A stretch of 64,000 nucleotides of DNA, taken from contig OX439049.1 in NCBI GenBank assembly GCA_949317995.1, forward strand, positions 1 through 64,000, in the 5' to 3' direction. This document shows, piece by piece, positions 20,740-31,100 of the stretch (positions within the stretch are counted from its first letter, which is position 1; each line of letters begins with the position of its first letter). This DNA comes from Acholoe squamosa. Taxonomy: Eukaryota > Annelida > Polychaeta > Phyllodocida > Polynoidae. Position numbers and translations under genes: made by a program. The notes under the pieces are model-generated. The model was not told the origin of the DNA and did no database searches. It worked only from the letters and a program-made list of their open reading frames with translations.

Positions 20740-22479
20740 ATGGAGGCTAACTGGGATAAACAATCAAATAGGTTATTTCAAAAAGTGCACATTTCTGAAA
20801 GATTTTTGCGGGGAGTAAAAAATGCACCTGAAGCACCCGCTCTATCAATAGAGCAAAGTCCAACCGTTGTTGCTTTAGCAGCATGTAACTTAGCTTATAA
20901 AATCGACACGGGAAATGAAAATAAAATGAGACAGTCCATGCTCCATTTAGTTGCAGACAGTGGAATCGGGGTTGATGTATGGTATATCGACTTTGCGAGT
21001 CTGCTAAATGTTTTGTAATCATTGCGAAATGTTGGAGAGCGATACACTGAATCTAGTCTTCCTCCCTCATCAGAATATCTTCACAAAACTTTAACGTCAG
21101 ATTGCACCCACTATTTTCTTCCGGATAAGTCCCTCCCCGTGAAAGGTAGCATAAAATATATGACAGAAACGGTTCAACCTTTGGGTGTTACTAATATAAA
21201 CAGTGAGAACATGATATATACTCCCAACATGCATAGGTTTCATACAACAGTATTAACAAAAGGCACCTGTAGAGGTAACACAGCCCTGGGAGATGAAGCT
21301 GTACCTTTTCGATTGCCTCACGATAATATATCTGGCATGAAAAAAATTAACTCACACTACAACCATGGCCACTTTGCAAAGCTTTATATGGTTGTTGGGC
21401 CAGACGATGAACTTCACTGTGGAGAACACGGTGACGTGGTTGTAGATAAACCACAAGCTAGCACTTCCACATACACAACTAGGAATGTAGAGGGCCATGA
21501 GGTTATTGACCAGTCATACACAGTAAGCTTTGTGTTTGCAGAGGCTGGGGAAACAGTCAAAAGTGTTATAGACAACGCCATAACTCGCTGTCGCACATAC
21601 ACCAACCTTAGCGATAATGCCTCCGTATACAGGGAGATGGCTGCCATTAGATTGGGTTACATGCCTGACTCAGGACAGTCAACGTTCTCTCAACTAACGG
21701 ATAAGTATAACCGACCAACAAGTATTGAACTTGAAAACTTTATAGTAGATCCAGCTCCCTACTGGACATATAGGGTGTTTGATTACACAATAAGGTTTGG
21801 AAACGATCGTGGGTGGTTAGTAGATGATAACATTGCACAAAACGACATTGATATGACTGGCAGCTATGATGCATTCGACAGCGTTAAAAGTAACAGCGGT
21901 AAACACTGGGATAACATAGGTCCTGGAAAAACAACAAATCCTCACACCTTGTCAAAAGTCAGCAAGCTTACACAAGACATTTCTAACAACATGAAATACG
22001 AGCACAAAAAGACATCTGAGAAAAATTCTTCAAATCTGTCAGGGTCAAAAAAACAAAACTGGAAAGACTACGAGGTACACTCCACTTTACCATACAATAC
22101 AGAGCTGAACGACCGTGATGACTTATCTGAAAACAGTTTCACAGATTTTATGGATTTAGATAAGCCGCTGCCAATAGGCCATGACAGTCAGCAAAATGTT
22201 TTATCCACTAACGGCGATCCCACTTCCGATGACGACATGAAAAATCAATCACATCACAGTGGCGACTTCACTGACACAAAAAAGGCGGCACGGTATGCAT
22301 CTCTTAAAGAGTTTGATAACAAAGTAGTAAATACAAAAAATCAGGTATCACAGGAAGAGCTTATATTTACATCGTCCACTGCATCAAAGTCAGAAAAACA
22401 AAAAGACGCTTTAAAGCATAAAAAGGGGCAGCGATCTAAAAGAGTGCCAACGGGCATAGTTATAACGGAGAAACAATGA
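20740..22479 (+). pseudogene. Unknown gene interrupted by one in-frame stop
   Basis: A plus-strand frame from an ATG at 20740 (gagATGgag) is open for 92 codons, meets TAA at 21016-21018, and is open again in the same frame to 22479 (485 further codons without an ATG for the first part). The simplest view is a single gene of about 580 codons with a nonsense mutation, or a readthrough signal or base error. The first two thirds look globular; the last third is charged and disordered (Ser/Asp/Lys-rich), as in scaffold-like or tegument-like proteins. No family is recognised. Its end overlaps the next gene by ATGA. Confidence 0.7.
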
Positions 22480-23243
22480 AGTTTTTGCAAAAATGGCACA
22501 AAAAAGTATGGAACATTGGAATTTCAAACCAGGCTCTGTTTAAAAACAAACGTAGGCAAGTAATCAACAGATCTAAAATAAAAAGAATGTCTACAGACAT
22601 CCATCAGGTATACCCCGTGTACAATAAAAGCCTAAGAGAACTCATGCTACCCAGTGTTTATCAAATTATTTTAATGCCTACGATGTGCAAGCAAAATCTG
22701 TCCAAAACTCCAAGTGCTGACCTAAAAAGTAAACTATTGCCCAGTTACAAAATTACAGACGAACCAACAAACAGTTTTGTTCAAAGTCACATAAATCCTT
22801 CTGTATCTGGCTATGATGTCGACCCTAACATGCAGTATGCATTACAAGCCATTTTTAACAGCCCTGAATGGCGTACAGTTCTATATTACATGGTCACTTT
22901 AAATGTTCCCGATTCCCAAACAATAGTACGCATACGCGATAAACGGTTGAAGGAAGTCATTGTAGAAAAAAGAGGAAAATATAACACGAAGCGGTCAGTA
23001 AACTTGGGACAACAAGTTTATAACATGGTTGAATCACTTAGAAATACAGAAAGAAAAGTGCCCGCCGATTTACAATCTATACAAAATGCCACAATAAGTG
23101 TTTACTTAGAAAACAGTGGTACGCTAGATTTTGTGATCCAACTTAAAACAACTATACCGACTGTGCGCGATGTCAATGAAATGAAAGATCAATACATTAA
23201 ATCGTTGCACAATATAACATGTCATAAATTCGTTGCCGGCTAA
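22476..23243 (+). CDS. Unknown protein, 255 residues
   Basis: Not recognised. Begins ATGA, overlapping the stop of the preceding frame by four bases, which suggests coupled expression or at least close packing of the two genes. It has a basic N-terminus (about 1-38, many Lys/Arg) followed by an apparently globular region with no membrane segment. The context, between the broken gene and the envelope genes, suggests a structural or assembly role but this is inference. Confidence 0.65.
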   Translation: MKFLQKWHKKVWNIGISNQALFKNKRRQVINRSKIKRMSTDIHQVYPVYNKSLRELMLPSVYQIILMPTMCKQNLSKTPSADLKSKLLPSYKITDEPTNSFVQSHINPSVSGYDVDPNMQYALQAIFNSPEWRTVLYYMVTLNVPDSQTIVRIRDKRLKEVIVEKRGKYNTKRSVNLGQQVYNMVESLRNTERKVPADLQSIQNATISVYLENSGTLDFVIQLKTTIPTVRDVNEMKDQYIKSLHNITCHKFVAG

Positions 23244-23569
23244 TAGAAAATTAGATTTAACCTTTAACATGAAAATATGCTGTCGTAATAACCCGCAATC
23301 TATCTACTCTTTTATCAGAGTGACATATCCAGTTCCCACGATCAACAATGGAAGCAGGCGTTACTTTAAAATGGTTAATCTTAAGAATTAATGGAGGTGC
23401 GATAAGGTACTTCCTTGAATCAATTTGTTACTCATCGGGCAAACAACAAAAACCTTGTTTTGGTATGGACGGGGATTACCCTCCTTTCCCATTGTGCAAA
23501 GCCCTATGTTAAGACAAACACAACAGGGCTTTGGAGGCAGTTCTCATAGGCTTTTGTGTCTGTCGGTCG
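23244..23569. other. Intergenic, nothing recognised
   Basis: About 325 bp before the second glycoprotein gene. A possible weak frame upstream of the ATG (from a TTG at 23531) is treated as leader. No repeat family member was seen. Confidence 0.45.
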
Positions 23570-25360
23570 ATGCCTGAATTGAACATCATGCTGCTTGCAA
23601 TATTTCTCCTTATTGGAGGTTGTGGTGCATCCCTGTTACTGTCTAACGGAGTATACGTACGAGAGACGGAAAACGCACGTGAAATTGGATCAACATGGAC
23701 ATTTTTAATTTCGCTGGGCTATCCATATTTGAAAGATGACTCTGGTGACATTTTTTTAATCAGCCAAACGATAGAGCACTTCAAAAATCAAAAGGAGTTC
23801 AAAGACAGATATATATGGTACCGCTCACGTCTCAGTAGAGTTCTGTATGCTAGACCTCCACGGTGGTATCCAAATCCTTTAGACAGTGTTTCATTTAAAG
23901 TACAACAATACCTACAGGAAATCGAATCGGTGAAACGAGAACAGGATACCCATGTTCATTTTAATGAAAAATGTATGACTGTGGTCAATGCTACAAGACG
24001 GATTAAACGTTTCTCCCAGCGCACAATAAATTTGGATGGGCACATGCCTATGAACTCAATTAGATCAACAATCACTGAATTGACCTCCGTCATGTATTTA
24101 AACAACAGCGACACTGCTAAAAGGCTTCTTCACAATATTCAAATAGCTATTGGCGAACTGGAATATAGTCGCACGTTACAAAAACACATGGAACTTTTTT
24201 ATGAAATGTTTTATCGGCAGCTCAGCAACACATTTTTGTCACCTGCTATTCTTTGGCCGGAAGTATTAAACCATGTTCTGAATGAACAGTTGTTACGGTT
24301 CAGAACAAGTAAACTGCATTTGGGCTGGTATTACAACAACTTAAAGGTGCGTTTCATCGGAAGGGCGTACGGGGAGTACATATACGCCTTGGAAGTACCA
24401 ACGTTTACAGCCCAGGAATTAAAGACATATTCACTTTTTGCTGTACCTGTGTACACTGGCAATACACGTCTTTGGAGGCAAGTTAAAAATATTCCAAACA
24501 AGGTAGCTTTTATTGTTAACACTGACGTGATATTTGATAGAAATTCATGTTATGGTGAAAAACCGGAAGTGTGCGCAGTACCTGACTTTTACAAAAAAAA
24601 CTACTGCATTTTAGGTATGATATTAGGACAAAGGGAATATTTAGTGTATTGTACAATAAAACTTGTAACTTTAAACCCCAAAACCGTGTTTAAAGTAACA
24701 CAAAAGGGGTGTTGCGCTATTATATCTGGAGATGCATTTTTAAACTTTAACAAAACCTGCTCAAAAGGTCATGTATTCATGTCCATTGCAATTAACAACA
24801 CCGTAACTATCACATCATTACCTCCCAATTGCTATGTGGAAACTGATTCTTTTGTGGTAAAAAGTCTTTGTGAGTCAAAAATTATTAGCTCTGAAGAACA
24901 TTGTGCAGAAACAGACACGGCCCTGTCACTTAATGTAACGCTAAAGCCTAATGGGTATACAGCAAACCCAACAATTGATGAGTGGGAAAAAACGGTGTCT
25001 CTGCAGGCTTTTATAACAATAACAGGTACGCTATTAGCAATCTTTGTCGTTGTTTTATTTTCATGTACACTGTGTCATTGCATTAGAAGCACTTCTAAAA
25101 GTATAAGACGTAGTAATTTTAGCAATGTAAGAAATCCTACTGGCATATTTGCCGGTTCTCCCCCTCCTGCTCCTTGTTTTTCCCCTCCACCTTCTGTTCC
25201 TCCTCCTCCCCGTCCTCCTTTTGAGGTAAATATTATGGAATTACAACCAGTAACTCTGGGTGCATATAACATAACAAGTGTTGCTTCTGGTTCGTCAGAG
25301 TTAAAGCATGTATATGAACCCGGTGACGTAGACAGGGATGGTTATTTAACACCTATATGA
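23570..25360 (+). CDS. Envelope glycoprotein 2 with proline-rich tail
   Basis: 596 residues from the first ATG. A signal peptide is present (LLAIFLLIGGCGASLLL). A basic furin-like site RRIKR at about 143-147 is followed by a long helical region, a Cys-rich ectodomain with several N-x-S/T sites, a membrane anchor (ITITGTLLAIFVVVLFSCTL, about 494-513) and a long cytoplasmic tail. The tail carries CHC after the membrane and SPPPAP/PPPPRPPF proline runs that could recruit SH3 or WW proteins. The layout resembles the other two F/Env-like proteins but sequence similarity is weaker, so it may be a diverged paralogue. AATAAA lies at 25456-25461. Confidence 0.65.
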   Translation: MPELNIMLLAIFLLIGGCGASLLLSNGVYVRETENAREIGSTWTFLISLGYPYLKDDSGDIFLISQTIEHFKNQKEFKDRYIWYRSRLSRVLYARPPRWYPNPLDSVSFKVQQYLQEIESVKREQDTHVHFNEKCMTVVNATRRIKRFSQRTINLDGHMPMNSIRSTITELTSVMYLNNSDTAKRLLHNIQIAIGELEYSRTLQKHMELFYEMFYRQLSNTFLSPAILWPEVLNHVLNEQLLRFRTSKLHLGWYYNNLKVRFIGRAYGEYIYALEVPTFTAQELKTYSLFAVPVYTGNTRLWRQVKNIPNKVAFIVNTDVIFDRNSCYGEKPEVCAVPDFYKKNYCILGMILGQREYLVYCTIKLVTLNPKTVFKVTQKGCCAIISGDAFLNFNKTCSKGHVFMSIAINNTVTITSLPPNCYVETDSFVVKSLCESKIISSEEHCAETDTALSLNVTLKPNGYTANPTIDEWEKTVSLQAFITITGTLLAIFVVVLFSCTLCHCIRSTSKSIRRSNFSNVRNPTGIFAGSPPPAPCFSPPPSVPPPPRPPFEVNIMELQPVTLGAYNITSVASGSSELKHVYEPGDVDRDGYLTPI

Positions 25361-25515
25361 ACTTTCCAGCATTATTTTTTCATGTCTCTTTTAACACATT
25401 ATACATAATCCTGTTTAAATATATTTATTAAAGTATTTTTACTCACGGATGGTGAAATAAAACCTCAAGATAAAAAAAGGGGTCAGGTTTTATTTTTTTA
25501 AATTATGTAACAAAC

Positions 25516-27894
25516 ATGTCTCTTGTAGGCATTAAATTAACTGCCTTTTTTTTGCATTTATGGTTATGGATCATTCAACCATGCAGCGGGATAAACCAGC
25601 CAGACTACAGATTAACAATACTTAAGCCGGGATACGGTGTAAATTTCAATCGAGTGGATCACATTGTGGCAGACGGGGGTGCATCATATTACACTCACAC
25701 ATGGGCTTTGGCCTGGCCAAATATCAAATACGAAGTTGTTCCCAATTTTTCATGTACCCAGGCATCAAAGTGGGGCGAAATTTGCCTGGCCGTTCAAAGA
25801 TATATAACAGAAACAAACCTATATGCATATGAGACATTGTTACATACACAACGGCTTCTTGACGAGTGTAAGGTTATAGTTCCCCCCGTCAGCAACAGTT
25901 CTCTCTTTTGGCAACAAAAACATGCAATCTTCCATGTAAGTAAGCAGCATGACAATAAATCTAGAACTAAAAGGACTACAAAAGATAATATTGATGCAAA
26001 CCTTCCTTTATGGCTGAAACCTAACAATTTAGACAAAATAGTCGACAATCTTCTACCTACACGTAAAATGGGACAAGCGTTTGCAGACCTGTTTAACGTC
26101 CCTGGCCCTAGGGCTCTAAGACAATTAAAAGAACATCTTCGTAATTTAGGATCGGCCGAGTATGAAAACATCAAGGGAATAAACCAGTTTAATCATGATA
26201 TTGCCTCATTTTCTCAGGTTGCACGTGAGGAAATAGATAATCTTGTAGCTTCCTTAAATCGTTCCAATCATATGCTTAAAAATACCAAACAAAACATGCA
26301 GTATTCCTATTCTGTAATTGGAAACAGAGAAAACCGGTTAAAAAAAAAGTTAAATTTCCTCAATTACATAACCCTTGAAATGGTCTCCAAAGTCATTCCT
26401 TATGTGAGTGACACCTATAGAGCATTATCGCAACAGGAAACCATAGTGGAAGAATGGTTAAAAGGCTTAATTGAGTTAACGAGCGGGTTTATTTCCCCTC
26501 TTTTAATTTCAGAGCAAGATGTAAAAAATGTCCTGCAACACATAACGGAGGTTGTACTGCAAAAGCCAATGTTTTCTGACTTTCAACTACCCTCGCACGA
26601 TGTCAGTTATTATTACAAACTGAAAAAAGTAGCTTACACACACATTTTTAACCATGGGAACAACAACAAAAAAGGTAGCACACTGTACATTAGTCTTAGC
26701 ATACCACTATATCGTGTGAGTGGTGTAATGCCAGTTTACCGCATTGACACATACCCTGTGCCAACCACTGCAGGCACCACACAGTCCCGCTCACCTAGTG
26801 GTCGATTGGGCTATACTTTGCTCAAAAACCTGCCTGCTTTTATTGCAGTAAACTTTAACTTGGAAACATACATGGAGTTAACAGAAAACCTTTTTCTTTC
26901 ATGCGGCGGTCGTCCAAATGCACGAGTCTGTTCTGCAGGAATGCCCTCCTTAAAAAAAAAGCGCAGCGGTAATACATCCTGTGCCTTTGCCTTGTTTATT
27001 GAAGACAAGGAACAAATATTAAAAACATGTGACTTTCGCTATGTTAATACTGATCAATGGAAACCTTTGGGTTCGGCGGTACAGTTAACTGCAGACTCAA
27101 CTTTCCTCATGCATGCATCTCAACATTATCCAACAGGTGACCGTTGGATAATGTCATGTCCCATGTCTACCAAAAACACACAGCCGCCAGTTAATGTGTG
27201 CAACATGTGTAGAATCACCGTTCCGTGTCAATGCACGCTGACAGGAAGAGATTTTCTTTTACCCGCACGCTATACTGGATGCGATGTCATAAAAACCAGT
27301 GAGAGCACAAAGGTAAATTACATGCATCATGTAAACAGTGTTATGATACAAAGTCTGTTCCCTAAGTCCGATCAAGCCAAGTATATGTCGTATCGCAGTT
27401 TCAGCCAACGTACAAGTCCGCCATTTCGGCAACCGGACATTAAGTTTCATGTTCCTGACAATGTGGAAAAGTATATTTCCATTGCAAACAAGTTTTCAGC
27501 TGATTTAAAAAAAACATTGAAAGCCCAAAAAAAGAATTCAACATTATTCCTCTCTAAAGTGGATGCGGCAGAGAAAAAAGCACTTGATTTCAGTGATCAA
27601 ACAGTGGACAGGGCAGGTAACATTGGCAAGGCATTTTCAGATTTTTTCAATGGTATTTTTGGGGGAAATTTTGGAATTATTTTATCTATAGTTTTTTCTC
27701 CTTTAGGGTTGGTATCAATAGCCTTTATATTGTCAACCTTTCAATTTCTACCCGTCGTTATAACAAACATCTATATACGAACAAGAACAGCAAAAGCTAA
27801 ACAAACATATTCAATGGTCGTACTATCCGACAGTGTTAAATGTAACAAAACCAGGAAGGAGGTAGAAAACGGTTGTGTTTACTATACATTGTAA
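25516..27894 (+). CDS. Envelope fusion-type glycoprotein 3 (paralogue of 1)
   Basis: 792 residues. Signal peptide within the first 25 (FFLHLWLWIIQPCSG); furin-like RTKR at 150-153; a following region containing KMGQAFADLFNVPG and heptad-rich helix; then an ectodomain that aligns with glycoprotein 1 over the YYYKLKK...YTHI, IPLYRVSGVMPVYRID and VPCQCTLTG...YTGCD blocks. A hydrophobic anchor at about 713-750 is followed by a 40-residue tail with tyrosines. The pair probably arose by gene duplication and now flanks glycoprotein 2. Role: membrane fusion or attachment in an enveloped virus, inferred from architecture. Confidence 0.7.
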   Translation: MSLVGIKLTAFFLHLWLWIIQPCSGINQPDYRLTILKPGYGVNFNRVDHIVADGGASYYTHTWALAWPNIKYEVVPNFSCTQASKWGEICLAVQRYITETNLYAYETLLHTQRLLDECKVIVPPVSNSSLFWQQKHAIFHVSKQHDNKSRTKRTTKDNIDANLPLWLKPNNLDKIVDNLLPTRKMGQAFADLFNVPGPRALRQLKEHLRNLGSAEYENIKGINQFNHDIASFSQVAREEIDNLVASLNRSNHMLKNTKQNMQYSYSVIGNRENRLKKKLNFLNYITLEMVSKVIPYVSDTYRALSQQETIVEEWLKGLIELTSGFISPLLISEQDVKNVLQHITEVVLQKPMFSDFQLPSHDVSYYYKLKKVAYTHIFNHGNNNKKGSTLYISLSIPLYRVSGVMPVYRIDTYPVPTTAGTTQSRSPSGRLGYTLLKNLPAFIAVNFNLETYMELTENLFLSCGGRPNARVCSAGMPSLKKKRSGNTSCAFALFIEDKEQILKTCDFRYVNTDQWKPLGSAVQLTADSTFLMHASQHYPTGDRWIMSCPMSTKNTQPPVNVCNMCRITVPCQCTLTGRDFLLPARYTGCDVIKTSESTKVNYMHHVNSVMIQSLFPKSDQAKYMSYRSFSQRTSPPFRQPDIKFHVPDNVEKYISIANKFSADLKKTLKAQKKNSTLFLSKVDAAEKKALDFSDQTVDRAGNIGKAFSDFFNGIFGGNFGIILSIVFSPLGLVSIAFILSTFQFLPVVITNIYIRTRTAKAKQTYSMVVLSDSVKCNKTRKEVENGCVYYTL

Positions 27895-28139
27895 CTTTAT
27901 TTCTTAACAGAAAATTAATAATCGCTACACATAATGAAAGTATAATATTATAATAATTATGTTTATTACGTCCACAGGTTACACTTAATGTTATTCCCAA
28001 CTAACTATATCATTACAGTTTCTTTTATCGTTATACTGTTTTATAAAATAACCGATAATTAAATAAACGGTTTTACATAAATTAACACACAAACCTCACT
28101 ACTATATTTAATCAAAACACAAATCCATCATTAATGTTA
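27895..28139. terminator. AT-rich convergent 3' region
   Basis: Gap between two converging genes, very AT-rich, with AATAAA at 28064-28069 on the plus strand. No gene is seen. Confidence 0.45.
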
Positions 28140-31100
28140 TTACAGGTCATTATCATCGTCATCATCATCATCATCATCGTCATCGTCATCATCACTGTCT
28201 AACCAAATGTTGTCGCACAACGACCCGTTAATCATAGCGGGGTTAAATTCAAACCCATCAAGCTGTTTGGAAGCATCAAAGCATCCCCTCAAAGCAGTAC
28301 AAATATGTGGCAAAAGCATCGTTTTAAATAATTTACCTTCTTTCTCATCTACACGATGAGCTTTTAAGCAACTTTCATAAACCTGTTCCTCTGAACATTC
28401 TTCGGGCGTAGTCGGAAGCCATGGTTTATAGTAGCTAACCAAACCTGGCATAATGGTCGACAAGTTCTTTAAAGCATAGGAAATGAAAGCATCTAAAGAG
28501 CGACTTTCTATTTCTAAACTAATAGCATGCACTGTTTTCTCCAAAACACGGTTGTTAACTTTAACAAGTGGTATGCAGGCTACATGGTTGTGCTGTCCTC
28601 CACTGCATGTCTTTACAACTGCATGCAAAACAGGAGCAACACTAGAAGTAATGCTCCCTCCTCCCCTGGCAGTAGTGTACACTGTCGAATTTCCATGGGT
28701 GGATGTGTAGCTGGACATGTTCATTAGCATCATAATTTGTGATGCCTGTGGACGCTTGACATCAGTCGAGGATGTAAACTTCTTCCCATTGTCCCCAAAA
28801 TAGGAAGTAATGGTTGGCTTGAGTCTTTCTTGTTTACTTTCAGCCTTTCGCACATTTATGTTACAGTCATCTGAACCTACAAATAACCTTAAGGAGGCAG
28901 CTACAATTGATAAGAGAGCATGGTTGTCACGTTCAAGATCGGAAACACCAAGCTTTACCTCAGTTGCAGGAGAATACAATTCTGATGCTAACATTAATAC
29001 GTATAGACCAGAGGCCAGTGTCACATCGTTCTTTGCTACCGTTTCAAAAATTCGAGCCACACTCTTATATGTAATTACACTATTAGCTAAAGCATTAAAT
29101 GTCTTATCAAAAATATCTTTTTCAACGTCTACATATTCTGAAAGTATTTCCACCACTCTTTTCATGTTGTTTAAAGACTGCAACAGCGCATTTCTGACCA
29201 TTAGGAAAAATTCATGCATAACCAGGTTGTTATCGCCCCCGAGTGTTGGACTTTTCCTTGATGAAATGTAGTGACTGACAATTTTTATAAGGTCGTTTTT
29301 CTTTGTTATGTCCATGAACTGTGGGGTGCCCACACGTGTAAATTTTAAGTTTTCATCTCTTAAAATGGTAGCCAACTCCTCGGGTGATCTAGGAGTGTCA
29401 ACAAGTGAAAAACCTGAAGAGCTAGTGTTAAGTAAGTTTTGGGGAACAAATATGCCTTCGAGGCCATTTCCGTAGTAATCAGTCTCGTCATCAACAGCCT
29501 CCATGGTGGTTACGGCACTGCTCTCCTTGTAGGCAAACTCTGTTGCATCTAGTGCAATTTTTAATTTCATTGGCAGGTAGACAGAATAGTTCACAGTAAC
29601 ATCGGTAGCTGGTTTTTCACTTACCCTCATTGTTAACTGCTCAGTACCCGTGCCAAAGGTAGGTACATGAATTTTAGCTGTTCCTTCTATAAGTTCTGCA
29701 TAAGGACCACTTGAATCTGCCAGTTGTGCCTTTACATTATCCTCTTTAGGTTGTAGTTCAGATGCTAAAATGCATGATCTGGACTCAAGTGTGTGCCGGA
29801 TTATTTCATAACAGGAGAGCATGCTAGAGCGGTTGTTTAAAGAATCACCTCCATGAAGGTCAATCCATGAAAGAAATTCCTTTTTTGTTCTTTTAGTGTT
29901 ATGGACTATTTGTGAATAGTCTGTGTCAAGTTCCTCCGGTGTCATATCAAGCAACTCTGCAACAGTTGTGTGGACTTTTGAAATAAAAACCGGTATGCGT
30001 TTTAAAAAGGATGTCATAATCCTCGCTAGTATGCTGTTAGAATCATCATTTCCTAGGATTTTGTCATCTTGAGGATTGCATCCAAATAAGATCTTGTTCA
30101 CTGCCAACATGAATTGAGCTTTCTTCACGGCGGGATTTTTTTTCCATTTTTTTATAATACGGGCAAACGGTAAACTAAAATGTTTTGTTTTCACATTTTG
30201 TGGGATGGACTCGTCACATGTCACCTTGTACAGTAACGACCGGACAAAATCATTCATTTTATGATTGCTGTTAAAATCCTTTAATTTGTTATCGTCACAT
30301 ATCTTCACTCTTTTGTTTTTAGGCTCGCCGCTTACTTTACAGTACATGGTGCTGGTGTCATATTGCATTTCCCCTTTTTTGCCTAGCATATTCCCATTTT
30401 TTTGGCAGTTTTCATCGTTGTCGTCGTCTTCATCGTGGTCTGTTTCCCAACCTGTGTTATGGTTATATGCCTTTGAGTGTCCCGCCTTGCTTGCCGGAGG
30501 TATGCTAACGTAATCAGTGTTTAAAACTTTTGCTTGTCTTAACATCACTGGTGTAGGATCGGCCTTCATTAACGGAATCAAAGGTTTTGCATCTGTTAAC
30601 AATACAGTTTTTAAACGCTCATTACAGTCATTCACGGTGCCGGTAACAGATGCTCTTAAATCCCGCGGCTCAACAGTATTGTTGCCCTGTCCGTCAGACC
30701 TTACCCATAAATATTGTTTGTCAAACAAGAAAGCACCTTTTAAATCTGCTTCCAACATTTGTGTTTCCGGTTCAGACAGGGTAACCTCTCTCTTCATTTT
30801 CGCTTTGACATTTTTTACCAGCCAAGACAAATGCTTCCCTTCTTGATAGGTGGACAAAAGGTCCTTATTTTCACCAGGAATTATAGGGTCCTGAGGGTCT
30901 TTATTCTCATTTTCTACCATGTTAGTGCCCTCAGATAGACCATCCTTCCCTGCTATGTCACTTTGGTTTGGTTTCTTTTGTCCTTTAAATCCATTTACAC
31001 GACCTTGATGACGAATGGCAATTTTTCCAAAGTGACCTGAAGAACTGCGAGTTTCATTTACAGTAAAATTATGCACGGTTTTATAGCTTGTTTTTTCTTT

